Below, piece after piece: positions 16,983 through 26,025 of a stretch of DNA of 64,000 nt (within the stretch, counting starts at the first letter, position 1; each line of letters starts with the position of its first letter). The notes beneath the pieces were generated by a model. That model searched no databases, was not told where the DNA came from, and saw only the letters and a list, made by a program, of their open reading frames with translations. The translations under genes were made by a program, and so were the position numbers. The DNA comes from Fluviirhizobium alvei (GTDB lineage: Bacteria; Pseudomonadota; Alphaproteobacteria; Rhizobiales; Rhizobiaceae), in contig NZ_JAUOZU010000005.1 of assembly GCF_030551875.1 (NCBI RefSeq), positions 62,001-126,000 of the forward strand, given 5' to 3'.

Positions 16983-17411
16983 ATGACGACGGCACGCGAC
17001 ATCATCGACGCCCTCAAGCTCGAGCCCCATCCCGAAGGCGGTTATTACATCCAGACCTTTGCCGACCCGGAAGGCGTTGACGGACGTCCGCATTCAACGG
17101 CGATCTATTACCTGCTCGAAGGTGGTGACCGTTCGCATTGGCATCGGGTCGATGCCGTCGAAGTGTGGCTCTACCATGCCGGCGCTCCGCTGGAACTCCG
17201 GCTTTCGGATGATGGGATAGAAAGCCGCGCGATCACCCTCGGACCAAACATTCTTGCCGGCGAACGTCCGCAGGGGCTTGTGCGCAAGAACGAATGGCAG
17301 AGCGCGCGCAGCCTTGGCGACTGGACGCTCGTCTCCTGCACCGTCGCGCCCGGCTTCCGTTTCGAAGGGTTCGAAATGGCCGCGCCCGATTGGGAGCCCG
17401 GCCGGGCTTGA
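16983..17411 (+). CDS. Cupin (DUF985) family protein
   Basis: 142 residues. Family motifs are LEPHPEGGYYIQTF at the N-terminus, YYLLEGGDRSHWHRVDAVEVWLYHAGAPLEL with the metal-ligand histidines and Glu, and a C-terminal VAPGFRFEGFEMA. The ribosome site is weak (GGAAGACC). It stands alone between a transporter and convergent glucokinase. Proteins of this family are small double-stranded beta-helix proteins of unsettled function; some are described as epimerase- or isomerase-like. Confidence 0.8.
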   Translation: MTTARDIIDALKLEPHPEGGYYIQTFADPEGVDGRPHSTAIYYLLEGGDRSHWHRVDAVEVWLYHAGAPLELRLSDDGIESRAITLGPNILAGERPQGLVRKNEWQSARSLGDWTLVSCTVAPGFRFEGFEMAAPDWEPGRA

Positions 17412-17420
17412 AGCTTGGTA

Positions 17421-18383
17421 TCACAGCCGGTCGGCCAGCAGCATGGCGGCACCCTTGAGGCCGGCATCGCGCGCCTTGATGACCTTGACGGGAATGTTGC
17501 GGACATAGTCCGACATCACGCCCTTGGCATCGAAGGCGCTGCGGAAACGACCGTCATGCAGGAAGGGCAGGATATGGGGTGCGATGCCCCCTCCGATATA
17601 GACACCCCCTGTTGCCCCGTGCGCCAGCGCCAGGTCCCCCATGAAACGACCGAGCCAGGTGACGAAGTAGCCCAGAACCTGACAGGCAACGGGATCGCTC
17701 TCGCCATCGGCAAGCGCAATGATCTCCGACGGTGACAGATCCACCTGCTGGCGCCCGGCCTCCTGAGCCAGAATGGCATAGACGAGCGACATGCCTGGCC
17801 CGGACAGGAGATGCTCTGCCCCCACATAACCGATCCGCGCCGCAACCCTGCTGCGCAGCCAGAATTCCGCTTCGGTTTCAGCGGCGAAACTCACATGACC
17901 GCCTTCGCTCGGAAGCGCTGTCCACACACCGTCGATGCGCACGAGTGACGCCACACCAAGCCCGGTTCCCGGGCCCGAGACGATTTTCGTTCCATCGATG
18001 TCGACCGTGCCGCCACCGATATCGTCCAGATCATGGGCGGACAGGACCGGCAGGGAAACCGCGATCGCCTCGAAATCATTGACGACGGAAACCCTTTTCA
18101 TCCCGAGCGTCTCGCATAACTCTTTTCCCGAAACCCGGAAACTGCGGTTCGTCATCACCACCTCGCCATTGCGGACCGGACCGGAAACCGCAAGACACAT
18201 CAGGTCCGGCGCCTGCGGCACCGAAGCGAGATAGGCGGAGATGGCAGTCTCGATCGTCTCGAAACCGGCACTGCGCAAACTGACGAAATGATCGACCTTC
18301 AACTGATCGATATCGATGATCGCAAATCGCATATGCGTGGCGCCGATCTGCCCGACCACGGCCTGACGTCCAAACGAAATCAT
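17421..18383 (-). CDS. glk: Glucokinase (Glk family)
   Basis: About 320 residues from the Met at 18383, which has GAGAGGAA just upstream; an in-frame upstream Met at 18431 lacks a ribosome site. Glk motifs are VGQIGATHMRFAI (phosphate 1), VVNDFEAIAVSLP with the catalytic Asp, the GPGTGLGVA nucleotide loop, and SEGGHVSFA with the substrate Glu/His. It phosphorylates glucose with ATP in the cytoplasm. The phosphate-1 loop reads IGATH rather than the usual GGTN, slightly divergent, so activity should be confirmed. It is divergent from ppsA across a region with a perfect dyad. Confidence 0.82.
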   Translation of the reverse strand: MISFGRQAVVGQIGATHMRFAIIDIDQLKVDHFVSLRSAGFETIETAISAYLASVPQAPDLMCLAVSGPVRNGEVVMTNRSFRVSGKELCETLGMKRVSVVNDFEAIAVSLPVLSAHDLDDIGGGTVDIDGTKIVSGPGTGLGVASLVRIDGVWTALPSEGGHVSFAAETEAEFWLRSRVAARIGYVGAEHLLSGPGMSLVYAILAQEAGRQQVDLSPSEIIALADGESDPVACQVLGYFVTWLGRFMGDLALAHGATGGVYIGGGIAPHILPFLHDGRFRSAFDAKGVMSDYVRNIPVKVIKARDAGLKGAAMLLADRL

Positions 18384-18445
18384 CGGTTTATTCCTCTCCC
18401 GCAATGCTTGGTGTTGAAGCCACGTTGACATGAAGCGACATGCAC

Positions 18446-18467
18446 CGCTTTGACGAATATCAAAGCG
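18446..18467. promoter_or_regulatory. Perfect dyad in the glk/ppsA divergent promoter region
   Basis: CGCTTTGA-N6-TCAAAGCG is an exact inverted repeat of 8-base arms, centred between the glucokinase and PEP-synthase genes. The size and symmetry fit a dimeric regulator such as a LacI- or GntR-type sugar sensor. It is placed to affect a glycolytic and a gluconeogenic gene together. No regulator gene is adjacent. Confidence 0.55.
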
Positions 18468-18550
18468 CTGTCACAACCGTGCGTTAGGATGGCTTCCAAG
18501 TTGGACCGGCATGGTCCGGCAAAACGATGAACATTGGGAAGGAGACCAGC

Positions 18551-20935
18551 ATGAACGAGTTGATCCCGCATATCGCCTGGTTTGAAACGCTGCAGCGCGT
18601 CGATGTCGCCAGTGTCGGCGGCAAGAATTCGTCGCTTGGCGAAATGATCCAGCATCTGGCCGCCCAGGGCGTCGATGTGCCGCCGGGCTTCGCCACTACG
18701 GCGGATGCCTACTGGACCTATATCGACGCCAACAACCTGCGGGAAAAGGTTTCCCTCCTCGTTGGCGACTGGCAGCGCGGCAAGATGAGCCTTGCCGAAA
18801 CGGGGCAGACGATCCGCACCCTCATCCTGCGTGGCGACTGGCCTGAAAGAACCGCGAACGAAATTCGCGAGGCCTACCGCGAACTGTCCCGCCGTGCGGG
18901 CAAGACGGACAGCCCGGTTGCCGTGCGCTCTTCGGCAACCGCCGAAGACCTGCCCGATGCCTCCTTTGCCGGCCAGCAGGAAACCTACCTCAATATCCGC
19001 GGCGAGGACGATCTCCTCAATGCCTGCCGGCGCTGCTATGCCTCGCTCTTCACCGACAGGGCGATCAGCTACCGCCAGACGCGCGGTTTCGACCATATGA
19101 AGGTCGCGCTTTCGATCGGCGTGCAGCAGATGGTCCGCTCCGATATCGGCGGCTCGGGTGTTATGTTCTCGATCGATACCGAAACCGGCTTCGACAAGAT
19201 CGTGCTGATCAACGCCGCCTGGGGCCTCGGCGAAAATGTGGTCCAGGGTGCGGTCGATCCGGACGAATATCAGGTCTACAAGCCGCTGCTCGACAATCCG
19301 GCTCTGAAGCCGATCATCGAACGCAAGCGCGGCGCCAAGGCGATCAAGATGATCTACGGCTCCGGTGAAACGCCGACCCGCAACGTGCCGACCTCGAAGG
19401 CGGAACGCGCTGCCCTTGTTCTGAGCGACGATGAGATCATGGTGCTCGCGCGCTGGGCGACCACGATCGAACGGCACTATGGCTGCCCGATGGACATGGA
19501 ATGGGCCCGCGACGGCGAAACCGGTCGCCTCTATATCGTCCAGGCCCGGCCGGAAACCGTCCAGGCCCAGCGCAAGGCGCCGGAATTCCGCTCCTATACG
19601 ATTGCCAGCAAGGGCAAGACGCTCATCAAGGGCCTGTCGATCGGCGATGCCGTCGTCTCCGGCCATGCCTGCCTGATCGAAAGCGCCAAGGATATCGACC
19701 AGTTCATCGATGGCTCGATCCTCGTGACCTCGACCACCGATCCGGACTGGGTGCCGATCATGAAGCGCGCCGCTGCCATCATCACCGATCATGGCGGCCG
19801 CACCTCGCATGCCGCCATCGTCAGCCGCGAACTGGGCCTGCCCGCGGTCGTCGGAACCGGCAATGCCACCGAAATTCTCCATACCGGCCAGGAACTCACC
19901 GTCTCCTGCGCCGAAGGGGACGAGGGCATGGTCTATGAAGGCACGGCCGAGTTCAGCGTCGAAACCGTCGATGTCAGCAATCTTCCGACGACGAAGACGG
20001 GCGTGATGCTCAATCTCGCCAATCCGGGTGCGGCCTTCCGCTGGTGGCGGCTGCCGACAGACGGTATCGGGCTGACCCGCATGGAATTCGTTATCAACAA
20101 TGCGATTCAGATCCATCCGATGGCGCTCATCCATTTCGACCGCCTGAAGGACGAGAGCGTCAAGCAGGAAATCGAGACGCTGACCGCAGGTTATGCCAAC
20201 AAGCCGGACTATTTCGTCGACAAGCTGGCGCGCGGGCTCGCCCGCCTCTGCGCCTCGACCTATCCGAAGCCGGCGATCATCCGCATGAGCGACTTCAAGA
20301 CCAACGAATATGCCGGGCTCATTGGTGGCGCCGATTTCGAACCCAGCGAAGAGAACCCGATGATCGGTTTCCGCGGTGCTTCGCGTTACTATTCGCCGCG
20401 CTATCGCGAGGGCTTTGCGCTCGAATGCCGGGCGATCAAGCGTCTGCGCGAGGAAATGGGGTTCACCAATGCGGTGGTGATGATTCCCTTCTGCCGCTCC
20501 GTCGGCGAAGCCAAGGCGGTTCTGGAAGTGATGGCGGAAAATGGCCTTACGCGCGGGGAAAACGGTCTCAAGGTCTATGTGATGTGCGAGATCCCCTCGA
20601 ACGTCATTCTCGCCGCCAAGTTCGCCGAATATTTCGACGGCTTCTCGATTGGTTCGAACGACCTGACGCAGTTGACCCTCGGCGTCGACCGCGATTCCGG
20701 CGAACTGTCCGATCTGTTCGACGAACAGGACGAGGCCGTCAAATGGATGATCGCCCGCGTGATCGATGAAGCAGGCAAGGCCGGTGCCAAGATCGGCCTT
20801 TGCGGCCAGGCGCCGTCCGATCATCCGGAATTCGCCCGCTTTCTCGTCGAATGCGGCATCGACACGATCTCGGTGACGCCCGATAGCTTCATCAAGGTCA
20901 AGAAACAGGTGGCAGAGGCCGAAAAGGCCTCCTGA
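18551..20935 (+). CDS. ppsA: Phosphoenolpyruvate synthase
   Basis: 794 residues, close to the E. coli enzyme. The N-terminal ATP-grasp domain has VGGKNSSLGEM and the PVAVRSSATAEDLPDASFAGQQET motif. The central phosphohistidine domain has GGRTSHAAIVSRELGLPAVVG (catalytic His). The C-terminal PEP/pyruvate domain includes GSNDLTQLTLGVDRDS and IGLCGQAPSDHPEF (catalytic Cys region). The ATG at 18551 has GGAAGGAGA upstream. It converts pyruvate, ATP and water to PEP, AMP and Pi for gluconeogenesis. Rhizobia more often use PPDK; the length and C-terminal motifs favour PEP synthase. Confidence 0.93.
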   Translation: MNELIPHIAWFETLQRVDVASVGGKNSSLGEMIQHLAAQGVDVPPGFATTADAYWTYIDANNLREKVSLLVGDWQRGKMSLAETGQTIRTLILRGDWPERTANEIREAYRELSRRAGKTDSPVAVRSSATAEDLPDASFAGQQETYLNIRGEDDLLNACRRCYASLFTDRAISYRQTRGFDHMKVALSIGVQQMVRSDIGGSGVMFSIDTETGFDKIVLINAAWGLGENVVQGAVDPDEYQVYKPLLDNPALKPIIERKRGAKAIKMIYGSGETPTRNVPTSKAERAALVLSDDEIMVLARWATTIERHYGCPMDMEWARDGETGRLYIVQARPETVQAQRKAPEFRSYTIASKGKTLIKGLSIGDAVVSGHACLIESAKDIDQFIDGSILVTSTTDPDWVPIMKRAAAIITDHGGRTSHAAIVSRELGLPAVVGTGNATEILHTGQELTVSCAEGDEGMVYEGTAEFSVETVDVSNLPTTKTGVMLNLANPGAAFRWWRLPTDGIGLTRMEFVINNAIQIHPMALIHFDRLKDESVKQEIETLTAGYANKPDYFVDKLARGLARLCASTYPKPAIIRMSDFKTNEYAGLIGGADFEPSEENPMIGFRGASRYYSPRYREGFALECRAIKRLREEMGFTNAVVMIPFCRSVGEAKAVLEVMAENGLTRGENGLKVYVMCEIPSNVILAAKFAEYFDGFSIGSNDLTQLTLGVDRDSGELSDLFDEQDEAVKWMIARVIDEAGKAGAKIGLCGQAPSDHPEFARFLVECGIDTISVTPDSFIKVKKQVAEAEKAS

Positions 20936-20954
20936 TCCCGATTGACCGGGCGGC

Positions 20955-22316
20955 TTAGCGCACCTGCTGGCCGCCCACATAGACCTCTGCGATATTGGCT
21001 CGGGAAGCGCCATAGACGATCTTCTGCAGGATCGTCTCGCCCGCGTCCCTGTCATCGAAGAGCCGGATCGTTCCCTTTTCGGCACGCGTATCGACGACAA
21101 TCGCATCAAACAGATAGCCTTTCGTGAACTGGCCGACCGGAAGATCGAGCGCCTTGGCGCCGCCGGCGGTGGCGACATGGAAGGCCTGCCGGAAGTCGAT
21201 CCGGCGGGCTGCGCCCGAGGCACGCTCTTCCGGCGCGCGATCGGGATCGACGCCGGTCTCAAACATGCGTGAAACCAGGATCGCAGCGCGCGCATTCTCA
21301 AACAGCGATGCGCTCGGACCACCGGAAATGTCGGTGCCCATCCCCACATGCATGCCTTTTTCGAGCGCCGCCCGCAGCGGAAACACTGCGCCGGCAAAAT
21401 AACCGTTCGAAAGCGGGCAATGCGCCACCCCTGCCCCGCGTTCGACAATGCGGTCCATGTCGCTTGCCGTCAGCAGGTTGGAATGGGCGAGCATGGTCCG
21501 CCGCGTCATCAGGCCGAACCGATCGAGACTTTCGGTATCGGTCATGCCATGGCGGTCGAGAACATAGCCATGTTCCCAGTCGCTTTCCGAACAATGGGTC
21601 TGTACATGGCAACCGCATTCCCGCGCCAGCGCGCCAAGCCCTTCCAGCGCCGCATCCGTGCAGGCCGGGATGAAACGCGGCGTGATGACCGGATGCACGA
21701 GGATTTCGCGATTTTGCGGATGCGATCGGACATAGTCGATCAGCGCGCGGGTGCCGGCAATCGCCTCTTCCGGCGAGGCATCGCGATAGAAATCCGGGCA
21801 ATTCTCCGGATGGTCCATGGCGACCTTGCCGACGAGCGCACGCTGGCCCTTTTCGAGGCAGATATCGACAAGCGCACGCGTCGCATCCTGATGGATGGTG
21901 GCGAAATAGAGCGCTGTCGTCGTGCCGTTGGCGAGCAGATCCTCGACCAGCATTCCATAGGTCTCGCGGGCGAAGGCGAGATCCGCATAGCGGGCTTCGA
22001 GCGGAAAGGTGTATTTTTGCAGCCAGACTTCGAGCGGCACATCGAGCGCATCGCCGAGCTGCGGATATTGCGGCGCATGCACATGGCAATCGACCAGCCC
22101 CGGCAAGAGATAGCTTCCTGCGGGCAGGACTTCTAGCACGCCGGCCGCCTCCAGAGCGGTACGTTTTTCCGTATAGCCGGGCGCATCGCTTTTCAGCACA
22201 TCGCTGATCCGGCCCTCGGCATCGATCGAGATCAGCACCTCTTCCAGCACCTCCATCCCGGATGGTTCGGGCGCATGAAAGGCCGTTGCGAGGAGGGTGC
22301 GGTTGCGAAGCGTCAT
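20955..22316 (-). CDS. guaD: Guanine deaminase
   Basis: 453 residues of the amidohydrolase superfamily. Metal motif PGLVDCHVHAPQY, then VQTHCSESDWE, MLAHSNLL, and the terminal metal Asp in VGMGTDISGGPS. The PQYPQLG and CPLSNGYF segments are characteristic of guanine deaminases. It hydrolyses guanine to xanthine and ammonia in the cytosol. It is the last gene of the ten-gene leftward purine operon. Together with adenine deaminase and the Mo hydroxylase it would channel both purine bases to xanthine or urate. Confidence 0.9.
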   Translation of the reverse strand: MTLRNRTLLATAFHAPEPSGMEVLEEVLISIDAEGRISDVLKSDAPGYTEKRTALEAAGVLEVLPAGSYLLPGLVDCHVHAPQYPQLGDALDVPLEVWLQKYTFPLEARYADLAFARETYGMLVEDLLANGTTTALYFATIHQDATRALVDICLEKGQRALVGKVAMDHPENCPDFYRDASPEEAIAGTRALIDYVRSHPQNREILVHPVITPRFIPACTDAALEGLGALARECGCHVQTHCSESDWEHGYVLDRHGMTDTESLDRFGLMTRRTMLAHSNLLTASDMDRIVERGAGVAHCPLSNGYFAGAVFPLRAALEKGMHVGMGTDISGGPSASLFENARAAILVSRMFETGVDPDRAPEERASGAARRIDFRQAFHVATAGGAKALDLPVGQFTKGYLFDAIVVDTRAEKGTIRLFDDRDAGETILQKIVYGASRANIAEVYVGGQQVR

Positions 22317-22361
22317 TCTCTCATTCCATTCTCATTCCCGGTCATCTCTGGCCGGACAATC

Positions 22362-23702
22362 TCACGTCAGGCTGCGGTCGCGAAGGGCAAGTGCGGCCTC
22401 CCGGAAGCGCGCCATAACCTCGACCTCGTCTATCCCGGCCACCACGCGATCTTCCATCAGGATCTGGCCATCGACGATCGACATCACCACATCATCGGCA
22501 CGGGCGGAATAGACGAGCGCGGCTGCCACATCATAGACCGGCAGGCAATGGGCCTTGTCGAGATCGACCATGATGAGATCGGCCTTGGCACCCGGTTTCA
22601 ACCGCCCGGTTTCCGGCCGGTTCATCGCCTTGGCGGCCTCGCAGGTGGACATTTCGAGCAGCTCGCGGGTTTTCAGGAACTCGACATCATGGGTCTTGTC
22701 CTTGTGGATCATGCCGGCGAACTTCATCTCCTGGAACATGTCGAGGCTGTTGTGGCTGGCCGGGCCGTCGGTCGCAAGCCCCACCGTGATGCCGGCCTCG
22801 CGGCAGCAGCGCAGGCGAAGCGTGCCCGAATCGAGCTTGGCATTGCAGCAGGGACAATGGCCAATCTTCGTTTCGGTCTCGGCAAGGATACGAATATCCT
22901 CGTCATCGAGCTGGGTGCAGTGCGCCGCCGTCACATCGCCCTTCAGAAAACCCAGCGAATGAAGCCATTTGACCGGCGTCGTGCCATAGGTTTCGCGCAT
23001 ATAGGCCATTTCCTGCGGCCCTTCGGCGAGATGGGTATGGATCGCAAGCCCATAGGCATCGGCAACCTCGCGGACCTTGCGATACATGTCCAACCCGCAG
23101 GAATAGGGCGCATGCGGCGAAAGCCCGACATGAACCCGGTCATTGCCGGTCCGGTGATGGGCACTCACCTTGTCGCCGAAACGGTCGAGCGCCTTCCAGG
23201 ACCAGTCGGTGATCGGTTCATAGATGCCGCGATCAGCAAATCCGTAGCCGAGCGTCGCCCGTAGCGGCACCTTCTTCAGCGCGGCAATCTGCGGCTCGAC
23301 CCGGTAGGCATCGAAATGCTCGTTGAAGCAGGTCATGCCGGATTTGACCATTTCGATCAGGCCCATCAGGCTCGCCCAATAGAGCGTTTCCTCATCGAAA
23401 TTGCGCTTGAGCCGCCACATGGTCGACAGCCATTCGAACAGCTGCACATCCTCGAGAATGCCGCGCAGCAGCATGTTGGAGGCGATATGGGTATGGCAAT
23501 TGACGAAGCCGGGCATCACCACCTTGCCTCCGGCATCGATGATGCGGGAAGCGTTCGTCACGTCGATCTCAGACGACGGCCCCACTGCGACGATCTCGGC
23601 GCCGCGGATGGTCACGGTCCCGCGCGTAATCTCCGCCGCCCCGCCCATAGGCAGGACGGTGGCGTTGACGATGGCGAGATCGAACGTGCGCGTTTCACCC
23701 AT
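22362..23702 (-). CDS. Amidohydrolase (SAH/MTA/TRZ-ATZ-type deaminase)
   Basis: 446 residues. Metal motif PGFVNCHTHIASNML, a mid-protein HTHLAEGPQEM, VTAAHCTQLD and the Asp in VGLATDGPASHNSLDMF. This places it in the chlorohydrolase/MTA-SAH deaminase group. The HCPCCNAKLDSG segment carries extra cysteines in place of the usual HNPxSN. It lies between a Rieske-less oxygenase subunit and guanine deaminase, four bases after the former, so it probably deaminates or deaminates with amine release a purine derivative. The exact substrate cannot be read from sequence. Confidence 0.82.
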   Translation of the reverse strand: MGETRTFDLAIVNATVLPMGGAAEITRGTVTIRGAEIVAVGPSSEIDVTNASRIIDAGGKVVMPGFVNCHTHIASNMLLRGILEDVQLFEWLSTMWRLKRNFDEETLYWASLMGLIEMVKSGMTCFNEHFDAYRVEPQIAALKKVPLRATLGYGFADRGIYEPITDWSWKALDRFGDKVSAHHRTGNDRVHVGLSPHAPYSCGLDMYRKVREVADAYGLAIHTHLAEGPQEMAYMRETYGTTPVKWLHSLGFLKGDVTAAHCTQLDDEDIRILAETETKIGHCPCCNAKLDSGTLRLRCCREAGITVGLATDGPASHNSLDMFQEMKFAGMIHKDKTHDVEFLKTRELLEMSTCEAAKAMNRPETGRLKPGAKADLIMVDLDKAHCLPVYDVAAALVYSARADDVVMSIVDGQILMEDRVVAGIDEVEVMARFREAALALRDRSLT

Positions 23703-23705
23703 CGA

Positions 23706-24563
23706 TCAGGCCGCCATCAGCGAGGTGCCGTAGGTCACGCCCTTTTCTTTGAGCCAGCGGCGATAGGCGATCGAGGAGGCATCGGCGCGGGTCGGGATCT
23801 CCGAGCGCGGCTCCATCGGCAGCAGCACCGGCCTCTGGTTTTCGAGGATGATGCGATCCTGCAGGAAGATGAGCTGCTGGAACTGGATGAGTTCGCTTGT
23901 CGTCGAGACATCGTCGATCAGATACATGACCGGATGCGCCCGGCAACGATCGGGATCGAGCGGCTGCACGAACAGGCAGATCACATCCCAGCGATTGGCC
24001 GAATTCGGGCAGGTCTTGTAGAGCAGCGTCGTGAACGGCGTCATCACCCGGTAGATATACTGCGTCATGATGCCTTCGGTGGCCGAGAGGGCTGCCTGCG
24101 GCTGGAAGAACTGGCAGTTGGTCGCCCAGACCTCATCGACATCGCGACGGATCTCGACATTGTAATGCTCGACCTCGGTATGCGGCTCGGAACCGAGAAT
24201 ATCGGTATGGACGAAGGGAAAATGCGCCATGTCGAGGAAATTCTCGATGATGCGCAGACCCGACGCCTTCACCGAAACCGCCCCGCACGGCACGTAGCGA
24301 CGATCGGATTCTTCGGTTTCCGGCACTGGGAAGATATCGCGCTCCGGCGTTCCGAGCGTTGTCCAGATGAAGCCGAACTTGCTCTTGATCGGCAGCGGCT
24401 CATCGCGCCCCTCCGCCTTGACTGTGATCAAGCCATCCTCGCTGCGGATCATCTCGAGATCGACGCCGAGCAAGCGGTTCGGCGAGGTTCCGACCGAAAT
24501 GGCCGCCTCGGTTTCGATGACATACCACTGGTCCAATGAGGCTCTGTCTGTCGCTTTGGTCAT
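23706..24563 (-). CDS. Rieske-less ring-hydroxylase/N-demethylase catalytic subunit A
   Basis: 285 residues, about 60-70 fewer than the related single-chain Rieske oxygenases. The catalytic domain is intact: ENFLDMAHFPFVH gives D111 (bridge to a Rieske His) with iron ligands H114 and H119, and D236 in LQDRIILENQ is the third ligand. No Cys-x-His...Cys-x2-His Rieske motif exists anywhere in it. The N-terminal LDQWYVIETEA strand and the PLPIKSKFGFIWTTLG strand that normally flank the cluster loops are retained. The ATG has AGGAG seven bases upstream. It resembles NdmC, the Rieske-less caffeine-pathway N7-demethylase. It must take electrons from another protein, most likely the Rieske protein at 33.4 kb. 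Likely an N-dealkylation of a purine. Confidence 0.8.
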   Translation of the reverse strand: MTKATDRASLDQWYVIETEAAISVGTSPNRLLGVDLEMIRSEDGLITVKAEGRDEPLPIKSKFGFIWTTLGTPERDIFPVPETEESDRRYVPCGAVSVKASGLRIIENFLDMAHFPFVHTDILGSEPHTEVEHYNVEIRRDVDEVWATNCQFFQPQAALSATEGIMTQYIYRVMTPFTTLLYKTCPNSANRWDVICLFVQPLDPDRCRAHPVMYLIDDVSTTSELIQFQQLIFLQDRIILENQRPVLLPMEPRSEIPTRADASSIAYRRWLKEKGVTYGTSLMAA

Positions 24564-24579
24564 ATCGAAACTCCTGGTC

Positions 24580-25980
24580 TCAAATGTTGTAAATACGGTC
24601 CATGACAGTCTGGTGCCTGTCAAGCAAGCCGCCGATATCGGCAGCGGTGAATTCGCCGCCGGCAATGACCTGGCGACCATTGATGAAGGAATGATCCACC
24701 TTGAAGGGGCCGCACATGACGAGCGCGGCAAGCGGATCGCGCGAGGTGCCGGAGAGCCCGAGCTGGCGCAGTTTGATCGCGATGAAATCGGCGCTCATCC
24801 CCGGCGCGAGATAGCCGATATCGTCGCGACCGAGGATCTTCGCGCCACCGCGCGTCGCCATCGTCAGTGCCTCGCGGGCCGAGAGAGCCGCCGGCGTGCC
24901 ACCGAAACCACCACGTCCGCCCGGTGTCTCGGAGAGATACTTGTTGGGCGCCACCCGCTGCAGCATCATGGCGAGGCGCGCTTCCATGAACATGTTGGAC
25001 GTATCGTTGGAGGCCGAGCCATCGACGCCCAGGCCGACCGGAACGCCCTCGTCGAGCATCTCGCGGATCTTGGCGATCCCCTGCCCGCAGCGCATGTTGG
25101 CCGACGGACAATGGGCGACGCCGGTGCCGGTCTGGGCAAAGAGGTCGATCTCTTCGCTGGTCATGAAGATCGAATGGGCAAACCAGACATCCGGCCCCAG
25201 CCAGCCGACGCTCTCGGCAAAACCGACCGAGCGCATCTTGTAGACATCGTGGCAGTAGATTTCCTCGAACAGGTCTTCGGCGAGATGCGAATGCAGATGC
25301 ACGCCCTTGTGGCTGCGCGCAAGCGATGCGGCATCCTTCATCAGCCCCGGCGTCACCGAAAAGGGCGAGCATGGCGCAAGAATGATCCGGCTCATCGAAT
25401 GGCGGGAATTGTCGTGATAGGTCGCAATCAACCGTTCGGCATCCTTGAGGATAGCCTCTTCCTTCTCGACGCAATTGTCTGGCGGCAGGCCGCCCTGGCT
25501 CTGACCACGCGACATCGCCCCGCGAGCGGCGTGAAAACGCAGGCCCATATCGTGAGCCGCATCGATCGTCGCATCGAGCGTGCAATTGTTCGGCAGGATG
25601 TAGAGATGGTCGGAACTCGTCGTGCAGCCCGAGGCCATCAGCTCGGCCATCGCCACGCGCGCGGAAATGCCGATCGCCTCGTCATCGAGATTGGACCAGA
25701 TCGGATAAAGCGTCTTCAGCCAGACCAGCAGTTCATCATCCTGCACCATCACCCGCGTCAGGTTCTGGTACATATGGTGGTGGATGTTGACCATGCCTGG
25801 CATGACGATATGACCGGAAAGATCGTGCACCTCGTCGGCCGTGACCCCGACGAAGTCCGCCATGGTGCCGACCTTTTCGATCACATTGTCACGGATGAGG
25901 ATCGCCCCGTCCTCAAGTTCGCGGCCCTCGTCATCGAAGGTCGCGAGATAGGCAATGTTCTTGAACAGTTTCGTTGTCAT
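24580..25980 (-). CDS. 8-oxoguanine deaminase-like amidohydrolase
   Basis: 466 residues. The metal motif PGMVNIHHHMYQNLTR, with the triple His and YQ-x-LTR, is characteristic of 8-oxoguanine deaminases and hydroxyatrazine ethylaminohydrolases. Others are HLHSHLAEDLFEE, FAHSIFMT, HCPSANMRCGQGIA and VDGSASNDTSNM. It probably converts 8-oxoguanine (or a substituted analogue) to urate plus an amine. It is in the leftward purine operon between the alpha/beta hydrolase and the oxygenase subunit. The C-terminal SGTSRDPLAALVMCGP matches the TRZ/ATZ family. Confidence 0.85.
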   Translation of the reverse strand: MTTKLFKNIAYLATFDDEGRELEDGAILIRDNVIEKVGTMADFVGVTADEVHDLSGHIVMPGMVNIHHHMYQNLTRVMVQDDELLVWLKTLYPIWSNLDDEAIGISARVAMAELMASGCTTSSDHLYILPNNCTLDATIDAAHDMGLRFHAARGAMSRGQSQGGLPPDNCVEKEEAILKDAERLIATYHDNSRHSMSRIILAPCSPFSVTPGLMKDAASLARSHKGVHLHSHLAEDLFEEIYCHDVYKMRSVGFAESVGWLGPDVWFAHSIFMTSEEIDLFAQTGTGVAHCPSANMRCGQGIAKIREMLDEGVPVGLGVDGSASNDTSNMFMEARLAMMLQRVAPNKYLSETPGGRGGFGGTPAALSAREALTMATRGGAKILGRDDIGYLAPGMSADFIAIKLRQLGLSGTSRDPLAALVMCGPFKVDHSFINGRQVIAGGEFTAADIGGLLDRHQTVMDRIYNI

Positions 25981-26025
25981 GTCAGTCTCGGATTGGCGGA
26001 AGGAAATGGCGGCGCAGACCGTTCA

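Noticed and set aside
18380-21448. A 1022-codon open frame on the minus strand opposite ppsA
   Set aside because: It mirrors the strongly supported PEP-synthase gene in the antisense frame. GC-rich codon bias creates long antisense frames, and it has no motif or ribosome site.
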